Assembly (NCBI GenBank): GCA_945788625.1
Contig: CALZMQ010000017.1
Span: 1 to 56,371, forward strand
Length of the DNA: 56,371 bases
Origin: an uncultured Woeseiaceae bacterium
Lineage (GTDB): Bacteria > Pseudomonadota > Gammaproteobacteria > Steroidobacterales > Woeseiaceae
Direction of reading: 5' to 3'
The notes under the pieces are model-generated. The model had not been told where the DNA came from, did not search any database, and saw only the letters and a program-made list of their open reading frames with translations. A program made the position numbers and the translations under genes. Shown piece after piece: positions 1-8,541 of the stretch (its first letter is position 1; each line of letters begins with the position of its first letter).

Positions 1-26
1 AAGAAAATAAATCCGACCCCTTTTTC
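1..26 (-). repeat. Short GGGGTCGGAT tag downstream of the M20 gene
   Basis: Read on the minus strand, the bases just after the amidohydrolase stop codon are AAAGGGGTCGGATTTATTTT (positions 23 to 4). A related GGGATCCGACCCC hairpin is at 35852-35882 and a looser GGTGTCAGGTTCGTGATTTA tag at 38985-39007. All three lie in gene-free DNA at gene ends. Short tags of this style are, from my general knowledge, often dispersed in proteobacterial genomes near REP-associated transposases. The family assignment is inference and the element is truncated by the window edge. Confidence 0.3.
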
Positions 27-1340
27 CTATTCCTGCATCAACTCCATCAGGGCAACCACGGTTGACTCGACGCCCTTCGTCACGGATGGCTCCGGCGCGA
101 TCTTGAATAGCGGTGAATGGTGGCTCGGCACCGGGGCACCGCCGGCCTCCTCGGTGTCGAAATCTTCCTGCGGCGTGCCGCCGATCGCCCAGTAGACGCT
201 CGGAATCGACGGGTCCTGCGTAAAGAAGGGAAAGTCCTCTGCGCCCATGCCCTTTGTTGGAATGTCGACGACCGTCTCGTCACCCATGGCCTCGGACCAG
301 GCCTGCTTGAGGCGCCGGGCCAGCGCGGCGTCGTTGTTCACCGGCGGCACGCTCTCGTTGGAGATAATGACCTCCGGCAACTTATCCTCAGGCAGGCCTG
401 CAACGCGTCCCATGTTCTCGGCGATTCGCTTGATCCCGTTCAACAAGGTGTTGCGAGTTTCTACGGTGGTATTGCGAACCGTGAGCTGCAGGTGTGCCCG
501 GTCGGAAATGATGTTGTGCTTGGTGCCTGAATGGAATGAACCGACGGTTACGACACCGGGGTCGCGGGGTGACAGTTCGCGGGACACCAGGGTTTGCAGC
601 GCCAGTACGATCTGGCTGCCCAAGACGATAGGGTCTTTGCCGCGATGCGGGCTTGCACCGTGCGCACCCACGCCGTGGATGATGATGTCGACGGTATCGG
701 CACCGGCGTACGGGCTGCCTTCGGAGACGTTGATTATCCCGGCGACGTTGCTCGAGGACACGTGAAACGCCAGCGCGTAGTCCGGCGTACCGAATCGATC
801 CCAGATGTCATCGTCGCGCATCGCGCGTGCACCGAGTACGCGCTCCTCGGCCGGCTGCACGACCAGCATCAGGGTGCCCTGCCACTGGTCCTTGCGTGCC
901 GCCATTTGCCGCGCCGTGCCGACGAGACTCGTGATATGCACGTCGTGGCCACAGGCGTGCATCGTAAAAACTGTATTTCCGGTGATCGGGTCTTGCTGCG
1001 TCGCCGTTGACGCGTACTCGAGGCCGGACTTCTCTTCGACCGGCAAACCGTCCATGTCCGCGCGCATCATCACGAGTGGCCCGGCGCCGTTTTCCAGAAC
1101 CGCGACCACACCGGTGCCGCCAACGCCTTCGGTTACCTCGAATCCGGCCAGCGTAAGCTCCACCGCCATGCGCCTCGCGGTTTCGAATTCAATCGTCGAG
1201 AGTTCCGGGTTGCGATGAAAATGATCGAACAGACCGGACAGGTAGGTATCGTAGTCATCCTGAACTGCGTCGCTGAGTTCGCCGCCGAACGCCGGCACGG
1301 CCAGCATAAATGCCACCAGGCAGGTTGTACGCTTGATCAT
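27..1340 (-). CDS. Secreted M20-family amidohydrolase / metallopeptidase
   Basis: Zinc-dependent hydrolase of the M20D (IAA-amino acid / N-acyl amino acid amidohydrolase, carboxypeptidase Ss1) type, 437 residues, expected to cleave N-acyl or N-aryl amide bonds. Residues 1-20 form a signal peptide (MIKRTTCLVAFMLAVPAFGG), so it probably acts in the periplasm. Family motifs are present: MRADMDGLPVEE at about 92-103, HACGHDVH at 128-135, PAEE at 163-166, a dimerisation-domain GAHGASPH segment near 230 and GAEDFPFF close to the C terminus. Length is normal for the family. It is the most downstream minus-strand gene seen, 100 bases after the kinase gene, so it may have its own promoter. Natural substrate cannot be read from sequence. 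Confidence 0.92.
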   Translation of the reverse strand: MIKRTTCLVAFMLAVPAFGGELSDAVQDDYDTYLSGLFDHFHRNPELSTIEFETARRMAVELTLAGFEVTEGVGGTGVVAVLENGAGPLVMMRADMDGLPVEEKSGLEYASTATQQDPITGNTVFTMHACGHDVHITSLVGTARQMAARKDQWQGTLMLVVQPAEERVLGARAMRDDDIWDRFGTPDYALAFHVSSSNVAGIINVSEGSPYAGADTVDIIIHGVGAHGASPHRGKDPIVLGSQIVLALQTLVSRELSPRDPGVVTVGSFHSGTKHNIISDRAHLQLTVRNTTVETRNTLLNGIKRIAENMGRVAGLPEDKLPEVIISNESVPPVNNDAALARRLKQAWSEAMGDETVVDIPTKGMGAEDFPFFTQDPSIPSVYWAIGGTPQEDFDTEEAGGAPVPSHHSPLFKIAPEPSVTKGVESTVVALMELMQE

Positions 1341-1440
1341 CGGGTCGCCTCGAAGTTGTTCTCAGCGCAGTGTAGCCGCAAAGCCGGGAACATTCACGGG
1401 ACGAAAGGAGACCGGGGTTTCCGGCCGCAGTCGGGCGGGT

Positions 1441-2745
1441 TCAGGTGTTGGCGGCGCCGCTGCCCTGCAGGCGGGTGATGAGTGAGCGCAGGAAGACCTT
1501 GTTGAAGCGCAACTGACATGCCGAGGAGACCTGCTCCATGAGCGTTGAACTCACGCGCAGAATTGTCACCTGGTCTTCAGCCTGGATAGATGCCTGGCGT
1601 TTCGCGCCGCGTACGTAGCTGGTCTCGCCGAAGCAATCGCCGTTTGACAGAGTACCCAGGCTGTTGCCGTTCGCCTTCACCTTCACCGATCCTGAAACGA
1701 TGATATAGAAGCGATCGTCAACCTCACCTTCGCGGACGATGTCTTCACCGGTTTTGTACTCGTGCCAGTCCGACGCGCGCAACACCTCCCAGATCTCGGC
1801 GTGCGAGAACTCGTGGAAGAACGTCAGCGTTCGCAACAGATCGAAGTGTTCCTGGTTATCCAGGCTGTCGTATTTCTGTCGCAGGTCTTTATAAACACGC
1901 GTCAGCTCCGCGGCCATGGCATTGCCGGTAACGAGACGCTTGCCCTGCTCTTTTTGCATGGTCGTCATTACGACGTGCTCGAGTTCCTCCGGCAGGTCGT
2001 CACGATAAGTGTGAATCGGCGGTGGCGTTGCATAAACGATCTGGTGCAACAGTTTGGAGAGGTTGTCGGCACGGAACGGCCGAAACCCCGTGAGCAATTC
2101 GTACATGACAGCACCGAGTGAATAAAGGTCGGAACGTGGTGTCAGCTCTTCCGATTGCACCTGCTCGGGCGACATATAGCTCGGCGATCCCGCAATGCCC
2201 TCGATGCGCGACACTTCTGAGTCGCTGACGATGGCGATGCCGAAGTCGATAATGCGAACGTCGTTATCGATTGTCAGCATTACGTTGCTGGGTTTGATAT
2301 CGCGGTGAATGACGCCACGACCATGAGCGTAATGCAATGCCTTCGCACACTTGTAAATGATTTCCACGACGTCGTCGACGCGCAACAGGTTATCGGGCCG
2401 GCAATACGCGGCGAGCGTGCGCGCGCCCTGAATGTGTTCGGTGACGACGTAGTAACTACCGTCTTCTTCGCCCGCGTCGTAAATGGGCATGATATTCGGA
2501 TGCTGCAGCATGCCGACCATGTGTGCTTCGTTGAAGAACATCTTGCGCGATACGCGCGCGCGTTCGGCGTCGGAATCTTCCTCGATGTTGTAGACCTTGA
2601 TCGCTACGTCACGCCGGTAATACGGATCGTGAGACAGGTAGACGGTGCCGGTGCTTCCTTTGCCAATTTTGTTGATGATGACGTATTTGCCGATTTTCTC
2701 GGGCACGTCAGCCGGGCGCTGAATTTCGCTTACCTTGCTCGCCAT
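1441..2745 (-). CDS. Serine/threonine protein kinase fused to a cyclic-nucleotide-binding domain
   Basis: A 434-residue Hanks-type kinase. The glycine loop GKGSTG is at about 28-33, the ATP lysine in VAIKVY near 50, the catalytic loop HRDIKPSN at 147-154, DFG at 167-169 and the SPE segment at 192-194, so it should be active. Residues about 325-425 form a Crp-like cyclic-nucleotide-binding fold with the phosphate-binding-cassette-like stretch GDCFGETSYVRGAKRQASI. No transmembrane helix is visible, so it is cytoplasmic. Only 14 bases separate it from pgpA upstream, so it is probably cotranscribed with the riboflavin/thiamine genes. Inference: the C-terminal domain gates kinase activity in response to cAMP or cGMP; its ligand and targets are unknown. 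Confidence 0.92.
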   Translation of the reverse strand: MASKVSEIQRPADVPEKIGKYVIINKIGKGSTGTVYLSHDPYYRRDVAIKVYNIEEDSDAERARVSRKMFFNEAHMVGMLQHPNIMPIYDAGEEDGSYYVVTEHIQGARTLAAYCRPDNLLRVDDVVEIIYKCAKALHYAHGRGVIHRDIKPSNVMLTIDNDVRIIDFGIAIVSDSEVSRIEGIAGSPSYMSPEQVQSEELTPRSDLYSLGAVMYELLTGFRPFRADNLSKLLHQIVYATPPPIHTYRDDLPEELEHVVMTTMQKEQGKRLVTGNAMAAELTRVYKDLRQKYDSLDNQEHFDLLRTLTFFHEFSHAEIWEVLRASDWHEYKTGEDIVREGEVDDRFYIIVSGSVKVKANGNSLGTLSNGDCFGETSYVRGAKRQASIQAEDQVTILRVSSTLMEQVSSACQLRFNKVFLRSLITRLQGSGAANT

Positions 2746-2759
2746 TGTGTCTCAACTGT

Positions 2760-3245
2760 CTAGATCATGAGCCACCTGTACAAACCCAGTACTACTGCGG
2801 CATACAGCGCGGCTACGAGGTCGTCCAGCATAATTCCCACGCCTCCTCCCAGTCTGTGATCCAGGTCCCGAATCGGCCAGGGTTTGACAATATCCATCAC
2901 GCGAAAAAGCGCAAACGCAAGCAGCCAGCCGGTTACCGTAAACGGCGCTATCAGCAGCGTGATGTACATTCCGGTAATTTCGTCCCAAACAATGCCACCG
3001 TGATCGTGAACGCCTATGCGCCGCGCGCTTTCGCCACATATCCAGACGCCGGCAAGGGCCAGCACTAACGCAATTGCCAATTGAACATAAAGCCCGAGGC
3101 TGACAGTCAGCCAGAACAACAGCACGCCGGGAATCGAGCCGAACGTTCCGGGCGCAAACGGCGCCAGACCGGTGCCAAAACCAAAAGCGAGGAAGTTGAC
3201 CGGGTCGGTTATGACTTTGCGCGCAAGATTGTCGGGGCTGTTCAT
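2760..3245 (-). CDS. pgpA: Phosphatidylglycerophosphatase A
   Basis: Dephosphorylates phosphatidylglycerol phosphate to phosphatidylglycerol in the inner membrane. The 161-residue length matches the family. Recognisable PgpA segments are FGTGLAPFAPGTFGS near the N terminus, DHGGIVWDE in the middle, VMDIVKPWPI and GGVGIMLDDLVA near the C terminus, between hydrophobic membrane segments. Its ATG overlaps the thiL stop by four bases (ATGA), a sign of translational coupling; thiL-pgpA adjacency is classic for gammaproteobacteria. An overlapping 218-residue reading frame on the same strand (2752-3408) is a shadow. Confidence 0.95.
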   Translation of the reverse strand: MNSPDNLARKVITDPVNFLAFGFGTGLAPFAPGTFGSIPGVLLFWLTVSLGLYVQLAIALVLALAGVWICGESARRIGVHDHGGIVWDEITGMYITLLIAPFTVTGWLLAFALFRVMDIVKPWPIRDLDHRLGGGVGIMLDDLVAALYAAVVLGLYRWLMI

Positions 3246-4165
3246 CGGAAGTGACGGTAACCGCTATCGTCGTAATCCACAATGTCGCCATCAAGGCGAC
3301 AGACGAGACCCGATTCGCCTGTGACTCGTCCGATCGGACTCGCGTCATCGAGGTCGGAAATTCGCTCGTCGGCCGCCGTGAAACAGAGTTCGTAGTCATC
3401 GCCGCCAAACAGGGCGAACCGCGTTCGCTCTTCCTGCTCGAACCGTGACTTCATGGCGTTGGACAACGGCACGCTGGCAACGTCTATTTCGCCGCCGACA
3501 CCGCTTGCGTCAAGCAGCTTCCTGAGGTCGCCCAGCAGCCCATCGGATAAATCGATTGCCGCGCTGGCACGGCCGACAAGACGGGCACCGGTGTCGACGC
3601 GTGCACTCGGCCTCAGGAACCGGCCGCACAGAAAGTCGTCGTTGCCGCCGCTTTGCAGCAACGCGAGGCCTGCCGCGGCGTCGCCGATCGTCCCTGTGAC
3701 AAATATGGTGTCGCCGGCAGATGCGCCACTTCGCAACAACGCCCTGCCCGCTGCTACCTCGCCCGTCATGTTCACAGTCACGACAATCGATGCTCCGCGG
3801 GTCGTATCGCCGCCGACCAGGGCGACCTCGTGCGCGTCGGCCGCCTTGAACAGACCCTTCGCGAATTCGACCAGCCAATGCTCATCTCCGGACGGCATAG
3901 TCAGCGCGAGTGTCATCCAGCGGGGTCGTGCGCCCATCGCGGCGATATCGGAAAGATTGACGGCAACCGCACGATACGCGATATCCGCGGCGCTCGTGGC
4001 AGCCGGAAAATGCACGTCCTCAACGAGCGTATCGACGACCTGAACAAGTTCGAGTCCGGTGCCGGGCACCGAAAGGATGGCGCCGTCGTCGCCGATGCCG
4101 GTTATGACGCCCGGCGTTGCTCGCTGGCGGTCGAAGTAGCGGCGTATCAGCTCGAACTCATCCAC
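3242..4165 (-). CDS. thiL: Thiamine-monophosphate kinase
   Basis: ATP-dependent phosphorylation of thiamine monophosphate to thiamine pyrophosphate, cytoplasmic. The open frame extends to 4276, but I place the start at the GTG at 4165, giving 307 residues that begin VDEFELIRRYF, the usual ThiL N terminus; the extra 37 residues would lie wholly inside nusB. Motifs: GIGDDGAIL near 22, VGGDTTRG near 120 and AIDLSDGLLGD near 205, all parts of the AIR-synthase-like nucleotide/Mg site. The GTG start overlaps the nusB stop by eight bases and the gene end overlaps pgpA by four, so nusB-thiL-pgpA should be one coupled unit. Confidence 0.95.
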   Translation of the reverse strand: MDEFELIRRYFDRQRATPGVITGIGDDGAILSVPGTGLELVQVVDTLVEDVHFPAATSAADIAYRAVAVNLSDIAAMGARPRWMTLALTMPSGDEHWLVEFAKGLFKAADAHEVALVGGDTTRGASIVVTVNMTGEVAAGRALLRSGASAGDTIFVTGTIGDAAAGLALLQSGGNDDFLCGRFLRPSARVDTGARLVGRASAAIDLSDGLLGDLRKLLDASGVGGEIDVASVPLSNAMKSRFEQEERTRFALFGGDDYELCFTAADERISDLDDASPIGRVTGESGLVCRLDGDIVDYDDSGYRHFR

Positions 4166-4613
4166 CGGTGTTTGCTTGTACCTCGATCTTGCGTATGGAC
4201 TGCGATGCAACATCGAGACAGGCGTTAATGAACTTGTGTCCGTCCAGTGCACCGAATCGTTTTGCGAGATTGACACACTCGTTGATCACGACCTTGTACG
4301 GAATGTCGATGCGAGACTCGAGCTCATAGGTACCGATGAGCAGGATGCCGAATTCTACCGGGTCGAGCTGCTCGAGCGGCCGGTCGATCAGCCCCTCGAT
4401 GGTTTCCTGCAGTTCCGCCTGCGCCGCGCAGATTGCCGGCAGCAATTCGTCGAAATACTCCTGGTCCACGCGCTCGTAGGCAACCTGTTCGTGAAACTGC
4501 GACATCAGCTCGACACTCGAATGCCCGGCGATCTGCTTTTGGTAAAGCGCCTGAAGCGTCAGTTCACGTGCGCGTGTGCGCGCGCCTGCTCCTTTCGAAC
4601 CGGCTTTACTCAT
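4158..4613 (-). CDS. nusB: Transcription antitermination factor NusB
   Basis: All-helical RNA-binding factor that with NusE (S10) binds boxA of rRNA leaders to block premature termination. The 151-residue protein has the standard N-terminal ARELTLQALYQ segment (about 15-25) and the C-terminal YKVVINECVNLAKRFG and HKFINACLD signatures. A basic N-terminal extension of about 12 residues (KAGSKGAGARTRAR) precedes the core. It lies 21 bases downstream of ribH and overlaps thiL, the conserved rib-nusB-thiL arrangement. Confidence 0.95.
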   Translation of the reverse strand: MSKAGSKGAGARTRARELTLQALYQKQIAGHSSVELMSQFHEQVAYERVDQEYFDELLPAICAAQAELQETIEGLIDRPLEQLDPVEFGILLIGTYELESRIDIPYKVVINECVNLAKRFGALDGHKFINACLDVASQSIRKIEVQANTGG

Positions 4614-4634
4614 CGCAAAAAACCCTTCACGGCG

Positions 4635-5108
4635 TCAGTCGATTCGCCTGAGCAGGTTGACCATTTCGATAACAGCCAGGGTAGCTTCCTCGCCCTTGTT
4701 CCCTGCCTTGGTACCGGCACGTTCAATCGCTTGCTCGATCGTGTCGACCGTCAACACGCCATTACCGATGGGCACCCCGTGACGCTGCCCGGCGGCCATT
4801 ACGCCCTTGACGCACTCGCTCGCGACATAATCGAAATGCGGCGTGCCGCCACGAATAATCGCGCCCAATGCCACGATTCCGTCGACGCGACGCGATGCCG
4901 CCACCTTGTCGACAGCAATCGGCATTTCGAAAGCGCCGGGTACGCGAAGGATCTCGATATCCGCATCCGCCGCGCCATGCTGCCTGAGGCAATGAAGCGA
5001 CCCCTTGATCAGCGATGCAACGATGAAGTCATTGAATCGTGACGCCACGATCGCGAAACGCGCATCGCGAACGATGAGATCGCCTTCTGTGGTCTTTATC
5101 CTGTCCAT
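4635..5108 (-). CDS. ribH: 6,7-dimethyl-8-ribityllumazine synthase
   Basis: Condenses 3,4-dihydroxy-2-butanone 4-phosphate with 5-amino-6-ribitylamino-uracil to lumazine, the penultimate step to riboflavin. It has 157 residues, the family norm. Visible signatures are RFNDFIVASLIKGS near residue 23, VPGAFEMPIAV near 55 and ALGAIIRGGTPHFDYVASE near 80, containing the phosphate-binding and catalytic-histidine region. It follows ribBA by 15 bases. Named ribE in E. coli usage. Confidence 0.97.
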   Translation of the reverse strand: MDRIKTTEGDLIVRDARFAIVASRFNDFIVASLIKGSLHCLRQHGAADADIEILRVPGAFEMPIAVDKVAASRRVDGIVALGAIIRGGTPHFDYVASECVKGVMAAGQRHGVPIGNGVLTVDTIEQAIERAGTKAGNKGEEATLAVIEMVNLLRRID

Positions 5109-5123
5109 GGTGTGCCGCTGCTC

Positions 5124-6269
5124 TCAGACGTACTCCGTGATCTCGAGATCGAAGCCCGAAATCGCGTACATTTGCTTAGGCGCCGATAATACACGGATTT
5201 TGCTGAGGCCGAGGTCGCGCAGAATCTGCGCGCCGACGCCGTAAGTACGCAGCACGGCGTCGCCCGTGCGGCGCCCTTCCAGATCGTCCGGATGCTGGCC
5301 GAGCGTCTCGACGGCGTCCATGAAGTCGCGTGACGATTCCTGGTCACGCAACAACACGATGACACCCGCTTCCTCTCTCGATATCCGCTCGATGGCACTG
5401 TGCAACGGCCAGCCGAGCGAGCCGCTCTTGACGCCCATGACGTCGCCGAGCGTATCCTGCAGGTGCACTCGCACCAGCGGCGCCTCCACCGAGGACAAAT
5501 CGCCTTTGACGAGCGCAACGTGCACCGACTGCTTGATGTGATCGTCATAGCAGTACATCGTGAACTCGCCGTACTCGGTTTCGATGACCTGTTCCGCGAT
5601 TCGTTCGACGTTGCGCTCTGTCTCGAGCCTGTAACGAATCAGGTCAGCGATCGTGCCAATACGGATCTGGCGTTTCTGCGCAAATTTTTCCAGATCGGGC
5701 CGCCGCGCCATGGTGCCGTCTTCATTGAGGATCTCGACGATTGCTGCTGCAGCCTCGAGACCTGCGAGACGTGCGAGATCACAACCGGCTTCGGTATGGC
5801 CCGCACGCGTGAGTACGCCGCCGGGTTGTGCCATAACCGGAAAAATGTGGCCGGGCTGACTGAGGTGTTCGGGTTTCGCATCCGGGGCAACTGCCGCCTG
5901 AATGGTCCTGGCCCGGTCATGCGCGGAGATGCCCGTAGTGATGCCTTCGGCCGCCTCGATTGAAATCGTGAAATTGGTTGCGTGATGCTCATCCGTATCG
6001 CTCACCATCAGAGGCAGGCGCAATTGCTTGCAGCGTTCTCGCGATAGCGTCAGGCAGATCAGCCCCCGCCCGTGCGTGGCCATGTAATTGACGTCCTCGG
6101 CCCGGACCTTCTCGGCAGCCATGATCAGGTCGCCTTCGTTTTCGCGGTTTTCATCATCGACCATAATGACCATCTTGCCGGCCGCGATATCGGCAATGAT
6201 GTCTTCGATGTCGCTTAAGGTCGTGTCCTTCGCACTCGGGTGCATCGTCGTGTTGTCAGGCATAGCCAT
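5124..6269 (-). CDS. ribB: RibBA-type protein: DHBP synthase with degenerate GTP cyclohydrolase II domain
   Basis: Residues about 18-215 form 3,4-dihydroxy-2-butanone 4-phosphate synthase with DDENRENEGDLIMAAE, HGRGLICLTL, and the RAGHTEAGCDLARLAGL segment, so this activity should be intact. The remaining ~165 residues align with GTP cyclohydrolase II but lack its catalytic landmarks: the zinc-binding Cys-x10-Cys-x-Cys region is replaced by VHLQDTLGDVMGVKSGSLG, and the RQEGRGIGL loop is replaced by LRDQESSRDFMD. Such inactive tails are known in proteobacterial RibBX proteins. I infer that GTP cyclohydrolase II is supplied by another gene outside the window. The start at 6269 overlaps ribE by 14 bases; an in-frame ATG at 6263 is an alternative. 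Confidence 0.93.
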   Translation of the reverse strand: MAMPDNTTMHPSAKDTTLSDIEDIIADIAAGKMVIMVDDENRENEGDLIMAAEKVRAEDVNYMATHGRGLICLTLSRERCKQLRLPLMVSDTDEHHATNFTISIEAAEGITTGISAHDRARTIQAAVAPDAKPEHLSQPGHIFPVMAQPGGVLTRAGHTEAGCDLARLAGLEAAAAIVEILNEDGTMARRPDLEKFAQKRQIRIGTIADLIRYRLETERNVERIAEQVIETEYGEFTMYCYDDHIKQSVHVALVKGDLSSVEAPLVRVHLQDTLGDVMGVKSGSLGWPLHSAIERISREEAGVIVLLRDQESSRDFMDAVETLGQHPDDLEGRRTGDAVLRTYGVGAQILRDLGLSKIRVLSAPKQMYAISGFDLEITEYV

Positions 6270-6894
6270 GCGCCTTTAGGAAGTCTATTGAAATGTCGCC
6301 ATCGTCCTTGCCGATCAGGCGCTCGATGTAGCGCGCCAATAGGTCGACCTCGATATTGACGACGGTGCCCACGGTGTAGCCGCCGATAATCGTGACGTCA
6401 GCCGTGTGCGGGATGATATTCGACTCGAAGCCGTTTCCCGATACTTCGTTGATGGTAAGGCTGACCCCGTCAACGCAGACAGAGCCCTTTTTCGCGACAT
6501 AACGCGAGAACTCTTCCGGAATCTCGATGGCGAGTCTTATCGACCGCGCGTCGGCGGCGCGGGATACCACGGTTCCCGTACAATCGACATGGCCGCTGAC
6601 CAGGTGGCCTCCGAGGCGTTCGCCGAGGCTGATCGCGGGTTCCAGGTTGACCGGCGAGCCAATGGACAGCCCTCCGAGCCCGGTGACGTCCAGCGTTTCG
6701 ACGGACACATCGGTATCGAATCCATCGTCGTGAAGCGCAATCGCCGTGAGACAGACGCCATTGACCGAAATGCTCTCGCCCGGCTCGTAGTCCGCCCACG
6801 GCAATCCCGACGAACGGACGGTCAGCCGCACGTCGCCGCCACGTCGGTCGATCGCGGTGATCTCACCCATCGCTTTAATGATCCCGGTAAACAT
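6256..6894 (-). CDS. ribE: Riboflavin synthase, alpha chain
   Basis: Dismutates two 6,7-dimethyl-8-ribityllumazine molecules to riboflavin. The true start is the ATG at 6894, giving 212 residues beginning MFTGII, the invariant riboflavin synthase N terminus; the reading frame runs on to 7248 only because it is open opposite ribD in another frame. Two lumazine-binding repeats are visible: SVNGVCLTA near residue 43 and VDGVSLTINEV near 140. Its start overlaps the ribD stop by one base and its end overlaps ribBA, so ribD-ribE-ribBA are coupled. Called ribC in E. coli nomenclature. Confidence 0.96.
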   Translation of the reverse strand: MFTGIIKAMGEITAIDRRGGDVRLTVRSSGLPWADYEPGESISVNGVCLTAIALHDDGFDTDVSVETLDVTGLGGLSIGSPVNLEPAISLGERLGGHLVSGHVDCTGTVVSRAADARSIRLAIEIPEEFSRYVAKKGSVCVDGVSLTINEVSGNGFESNIIPHTADVTIIGGYTVGTVVNIEVDLLARYIERLIGKDDGDISIDFLKAHGYA

Positions 6895-7994
6895 CAGTGC
6901 CTGACTCGCGCGGTGATCCTCGTATCGTCGCCAATGCGACGGACATCGCAGACCTCCAGCTTCCGGCGGTCTGCCAGCCTCGTCCAGGAGGGCGTGTGGA
7001 ACATTCCCCTGGTTTCGCTGCCCATTATGTGGGGTGCCTGATAAATCACAAGCTCGTCGACGAGATCTTTCTCCAGCAGATAGCCGGCAACGCCGGGACC
7101 CGCCTCGACCAGGACGACGTTGACCTCGCGACGCGCCAGGTCCCCGAGCACTGCACTGACGTCGACGACCGCGCCGTCCGGCGCGAAGGAGCGCACTTCC
7201 GCGCCTGCGTCGGCGAGCCGCGAGCCATCGCGGTCCCCGGTGCAGCAAACCAGCGTCGTGCCGGGCAACGTCAGCATCCCCGCGGCCGGCGGCATACGCA
7301 AGCGACTGTCGAGCACCACTCGCAACGGCTGCACTCCACGCGTATCAAGCTCCGGCGCACGAACGTTCAGCGACGGGTCGTCCGCGATCACCGTGCCGAT
7401 ACCCGTCATAATCGCACCCGAACTCGCACGCAGCCGCTGCACGTCATGACGTGCCTCCGGGCCCGACACCCATTGGCTATCACCGCTTTTCATGGCAATT
7501 GCCCCGTCGATACTCGCAGCCACTTTGAGGCGCACGAGCGGCCTGTTTCTCGTCACTCGGCTGACAAAACCCGCATTGAGCGACTCCGCCGCGGCTTGCA
7601 TGAGGCCGACGGCGGTTTCGATACCGGCCTCCTTCAGCCGCCCCAGGCCACGGCCTGCTACGCGTGGAAAAGGATCCTGCATTGCCGCGATGACTCTTGC
7701 GACGCCCGCCTCGACCAGCGCCGTACTGCAGGGCGGCGTTTTGCCGTCATGCGCGCACGGTTCCAGCGTGACATAGACGGTGGCGCCCTGCGCATCGTCG
7801 CCGGCGGCTTGCAGCGCATTGATCTCTGCGTGCGGCTCACCGGCCATGGCGTGCCAACCCTCGCCTACGACCTGGTTGTCCCTGACGATCACGCAACCGA
7901 CCATCGGGTTGGGGTGTGCCGAATACTGGCCGCGCTCGGCCAGTTGCAGCGCGCGCGCCATGTGAGCGCTGTCGGATGCAGAAAAAACCGGCAT
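6894..7994 (-). CDS. ribD: Bifunctional riboflavin biosynthesis deaminase/reductase
   Basis: Carries out deamination of the GTP-derived pyrimidine and NADPH-dependent reduction of its ribosyl side chain. The N-terminal half (1-145) is a zinc deaminase with the HAE motif in GEPHAEINAL near 50 and PCAHDGKTPPC near 75-85. The C-terminal half (about 150-366) is the reductase, beginning with RPLVRLKVAASIDG and including WVSGPEARHDVQRLRA. Length 366 is standard. It lies two bases downstream of nrdR and overlaps ribE by one base. Confidence 0.96.
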   Translation of the reverse strand: MPVFSASDSAHMARALQLAERGQYSAHPNPMVGCVIVRDNQVVGEGWHAMAGEPHAEINALQAAGDDAQGATVYVTLEPCAHDGKTPPCSTALVEAGVARVIAAMQDPFPRVAGRGLGRLKEAGIETAVGLMQAAAESLNAGFVSRVTRNRPLVRLKVAASIDGAIAMKSGDSQWVSGPEARHDVQRLRASSGAIMTGIGTVIADDPSLNVRAPELDTRGVQPLRVVLDSRLRMPPAAGMLTLPGTTLVCCTGDRDGSRLADAGAEVRSFAPDGAVVDVSAVLGDLARREVNVVLVEAGPGVAGYLLEKDLVDELVIYQAPHIMGSETRGMFHTPSWTRLADRRKLEVCDVRRIGDDTRITARVRH

Positions 7995-7996
7995 TG

Positions 7997-8515
7997 TCAG
8001 CGCTTCTTTTTGCCGAGCAATTCGGGCAGCAACGACATCTGTTCACGGCTCGCAACGGTCTCCGAGATCTTCTGCAGCCGCTTGATCTCGTCCTCGAACT
8101 CATTGACGTCCTGAAAGCGCCGATAAACTGACGCGAAGCGAACATACGCGACCTCATCGAGTGCGCGCAGCTCTTCCATGACGAGGTCGCCGACAAGGCG
8201 CGAAGGCACTTCGCGTTCACCCATTGTCCTGAGCCTGTGGACCAGGTGCCCGATGGCTTCTTCGAGCTGATCGCTCGGCACCGGCCGCTTCTCCAGCGCC
8301 CTGATCATGCTGTTGCGCAACTTGTTCTCGTCGAACGGCTGCCGGCTGTTGTCGTTCTTGATGAGTCGCGGCATGACCAGTTCTGCCGACTCGAAGGTAG
8401 TAAAGCGTTCGTTACAGGCGAGACACTGCCGGCGGCGGCGGATCTGCCGGCCTTCACCCGCGAGACGCGAGTCTATGACCTTGGTTTCTTCATGGCCACA
8501 AAACGGACAGTGCAT
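7997..8515 (-). CDS. nrdR: Transcriptional repressor NrdR
   Basis: Nucleotide-sensing repressor of ribonucleotide reductase genes. The N terminus [18 protein letters not shown] and the [12 protein letters not shown] segment supply the four cysteines of a zinc ribbon (residues 3, 6, about 33 and 36), followed by an ATP-cone domain (about 48-140, [16 protein letters not shown] in sequence order [12 protein letters not shown]). At 172 residues it is about 20 longer than the most common NrdR; the extra part is a charged C-terminal tail. NrdR between glyA and ribD is the usual gammaproteobacterial arrangement. Confidence 0.96.
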   Translation of the reverse strand: MHCPFCGHEETKVIDSRLAGEGRQIRRRRQCLACNERFTTFESAELVMPRLIKNDNSRQPFDENKLRNSMIRALEKRPVPSDQLEEAIGHLVHRLRTMGEREVPSRLVGDLVMEELRALDEVAYVRFASVYRRFQDVNEFEDEIKRLQKISETVASREQMSLLPELLGKKKR

Positions 8516-8541
8516 AAGCGCCTAGTGCTCTTGCGGGTCAA

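Noticed and set aside
6895..7248. N-terminal extension of riboflavin synthase
   Set aside because: Falls inside ribD in another frame; the conserved protein starts MFTGII at 6894.
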